In this document: piece by piece, positions 14,696-15,583 of the stretch
Numbering within the stretch: the first letter of the stretch is position 1
How the letters are laid out: every line of letters begins with the position of its first letter
Assembly (NCBI GenBank): GCA_025933895.1
Contig: JAICZB010000025.1
Span: 1-15,583, forward strand
Reading direction: 5' to 3'
DNA from: Thermoleophilia bacterium
Lineage (GTDB): Bacteria; Actinomycetota; Thermoleophilia; Gaiellales; Gaiellaceae
Length of the DNA: 15,583 nucleotides
The notes under the pieces: model-generated
Told to the model about the DNA's origin: nothing
The model's database searches: none
The model's input: only the letters and a program-made list of their open reading frames with translations
Position numbers and translations under genes: made by a program

Positions 14696-15439
14696 TCAGC
14701 TCTCGGCGGGGGCTCGACTTGCGAGGATCCGCTCGACGATCTCGACGTCCTCCGGGACGTCGACGCCGTGCGTCATCCGCTCCGTCTCGACGAACTGGAT
14801 CGCCCGTCCGTGCTCGAGGTAGCGGAGCATGTCGACGGACTCCGCGATCTCGAGCGGCGTCGGCGGGAGCGTCGAGAACTCGAGCAGTCTCTCTCGCGTG
14901 AAGCCGAAGACGGCCACCTGCTTGTACGCCGCAATCCCCTCGAAGCCGAGCCGGTCGGGATTCGGGACGAGGCTGCGCGAGAAGGCCAGCGCCCGCTGCC
15001 GCAGGTCGAACAGAACCTTGACGGTGTTGGGGCTCCGGAAGTCGTCCTCGTCGTCGATGCGCTTGATCAGGTTCGTGCACGCCGCCTCTCCGGCGAGCAC
15101 AGGCCCGAGCGCGGCGTCGACCATATCCGCCGTCACGAGCGGCTCGTCGCCCTGGACGAGGACGACGACGTCCGCGTCCGACCGTGCTGCCGCCTCGGCC
15201 ACACGGTCGGTCGCCCGCTCGTGCGCCGGCGAGGTCAGCACGCAGGCGATGCCTGCACCTTGCGCCCACGTCTCGATCTCGGTGTCGCAGGTCGCGATGA
15301 CGATCTCGTCCAGGAGGTCGCTCTCCGCCGCGCCACGGTGGCAATGCTCGAGCATCGGCCGCCCGGCGATCGGCGTCAGCACCTTGCCCGGAAAGCGAGA
15401 CGCGCCCATCCGGGCTGGAATGAAGCAGACGGCCTTCAC
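14696..15439 (-). CDS. KdsB-like CMP-sugar synthetase (3-deoxy-manno-octulosonate cytidylyltransferase family)
   Basis: The 247-residue cytidylyltransferase shows the CTP-binding loop IPARMGASRFPGKVL (7-21), the metal and base-binding VQGDEPL (95-101) and the LPPTPLEIAESVDMLRYLEHG block seen in KdsB. HERATDR (73-79) matches the HxSGTER region of KdsB with changes at the Ser-Gly. The end carries HGVDVPEDVE, also KdsB-like. KdsB makes CMP-Kdo, but no kdsA, kdsD or kdsC is in the window, so the natural sugar may be Kdo or another ulosonate. I leave the gene symbol blank for that reason. The GTG start overlaps the upstream stop in GTGA, without a strong Shine-Dalgarno sequence. Confidence 0.85.
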   Translation of the reverse strand: MKAVCFIPARMGASRFPGKVLTPIAGRPMLEHCHRGAAESDLLDEIVIATCDTEIETWAQGAGIACVLTSPAHERATDRVAEAAARSDADVVVLVQGDEPLVTADMVDAALGPVLAGEAACTNLIKRIDDEDDFRSPNTVKVLFDLRQRALAFSRSLVPNPDRLGFEGIAAYKQVAVFGFTRERLLEFSTLPPTPLEIAESVDMLRYLEHGRAIQFVETERMTHGVDVPEDVEIVERILASRAPAES

Positions 15440-15583
15440 GCCGTCGCCCAGATCCAGGTGTGCGAGCTCAGCCTCGCGTCTCGCAGGAAGCCCTGGAAGC
15501 GTTCGCCGACCTCGCCGTTGCGCCGCTCGAGCAGCAGGCGGAGAAAGCGCGGCGCGTCCGGCGCGAGCCCTTCCGCAAGTCCC
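15436..15583 (-). CDS. C-terminal 48 residues of an unidentified protein (5' end beyond window)
   Basis: One frame is open from the right edge to a TGA at 15436-15438 that overlaps the kdsB-like GTG as GTGA. Its composition is protein-like, with an amphipathic helix pattern (PRFLRLLLERR) and a Trp-containing end (HTWIWATA). The other open frame, continuous with the kdsB-like gene, is low-complexity Ala/Arg/Gly and looks like a shadow. I cannot name a family from 48 residues. The tight overlap places it in the same operon. Confidence 0.65.
   Translation of the reverse strand, partial: GLAEGLAPDAPRFLRLLLERRNGEVGERFQGFLRDARLSSHTWIWATA

Noticed and set aside
15440..15583. Upstream extension of the KdsB-like gene to the window edge
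   Set aside because: The in-frame stretch is Ala/Arg/Gly-rich and unlike the family; the other frame gives a plausible C-terminus ending in a GTGA overlap.

Overview
The window is GC-rich and almost entirely coding. It reads as one block of a cell-surface carbohydrate locus. Frequent GTG starts, short or overlapping gene junctions and two apparently leaderless starts fit a high-GC actinobacterium. A deep-branching group such as Thermoleophilia is a guess; there is no rRNA or other phylogenetic marker here to confirm it. I saw no tRNA, rRNA, CRISPR array, insertion sequence or phage gene. No gene-free stretch exceeds about 50 bases.

Right-hand block (15583 down to 11438, minus strand): the C-terminal end of an unidentified gene, a KdsB-like CMP-sugar synthetase, an FkbM-type methyltransferase, and the permease and ATPase of a Wzm/Wzt-type polysaccharide ABC exporter. 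The ATPase carries a C-terminal extension typical of exporters that recognise the glycan they move.

Middle (10617-11456, plus strand): a single SAM-dependent methyltransferase gene. It converges on wzt with a 19-base tail overlap and diverges from the next operon across only 43 bases.

Left-hand block (10573 down to 1, minus strand): a tight operon of eleven genes, pseB, pseC, an N-acetyl sugar amidotransferase (PseA/WbpG family), hisH-like, hisF-like, an SpsF/PseF-like cytidylyltransferase, pseG, a putative glycosyltransferase, pseI, pseH, and the start of an unidentified gene that runs off the left edge. Together PseB, PseC, PseH, PseG, PseI and the cytidylyltransferase account for the full route from UDP-GlcNAc to CMP-pseudaminic acid.

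The most notable part is the amidotransferase-hisH-hisF trio inserted in this operon. The HisF homologue has Leu at the position of the essential cyclase Asp11, yet keeps the ammonia-gate residues. It is therefore unlikely to serve histidine synthesis. More likely it passes ammonia from the HisH glutaminase to the amidotransferase, turning an acetamido group into an acetamidino group. The predicted product is an acetamidino pseudaminic acid (Pse5Ac7Am-like). The glycosyltransferase in the operon is the best candidate for transferring it, and the adjacent Wzm/Wzt system may export the finished glycan. The pathway calls follow from known families; the final sugar, the acceptor and the link to the exporter are inference.
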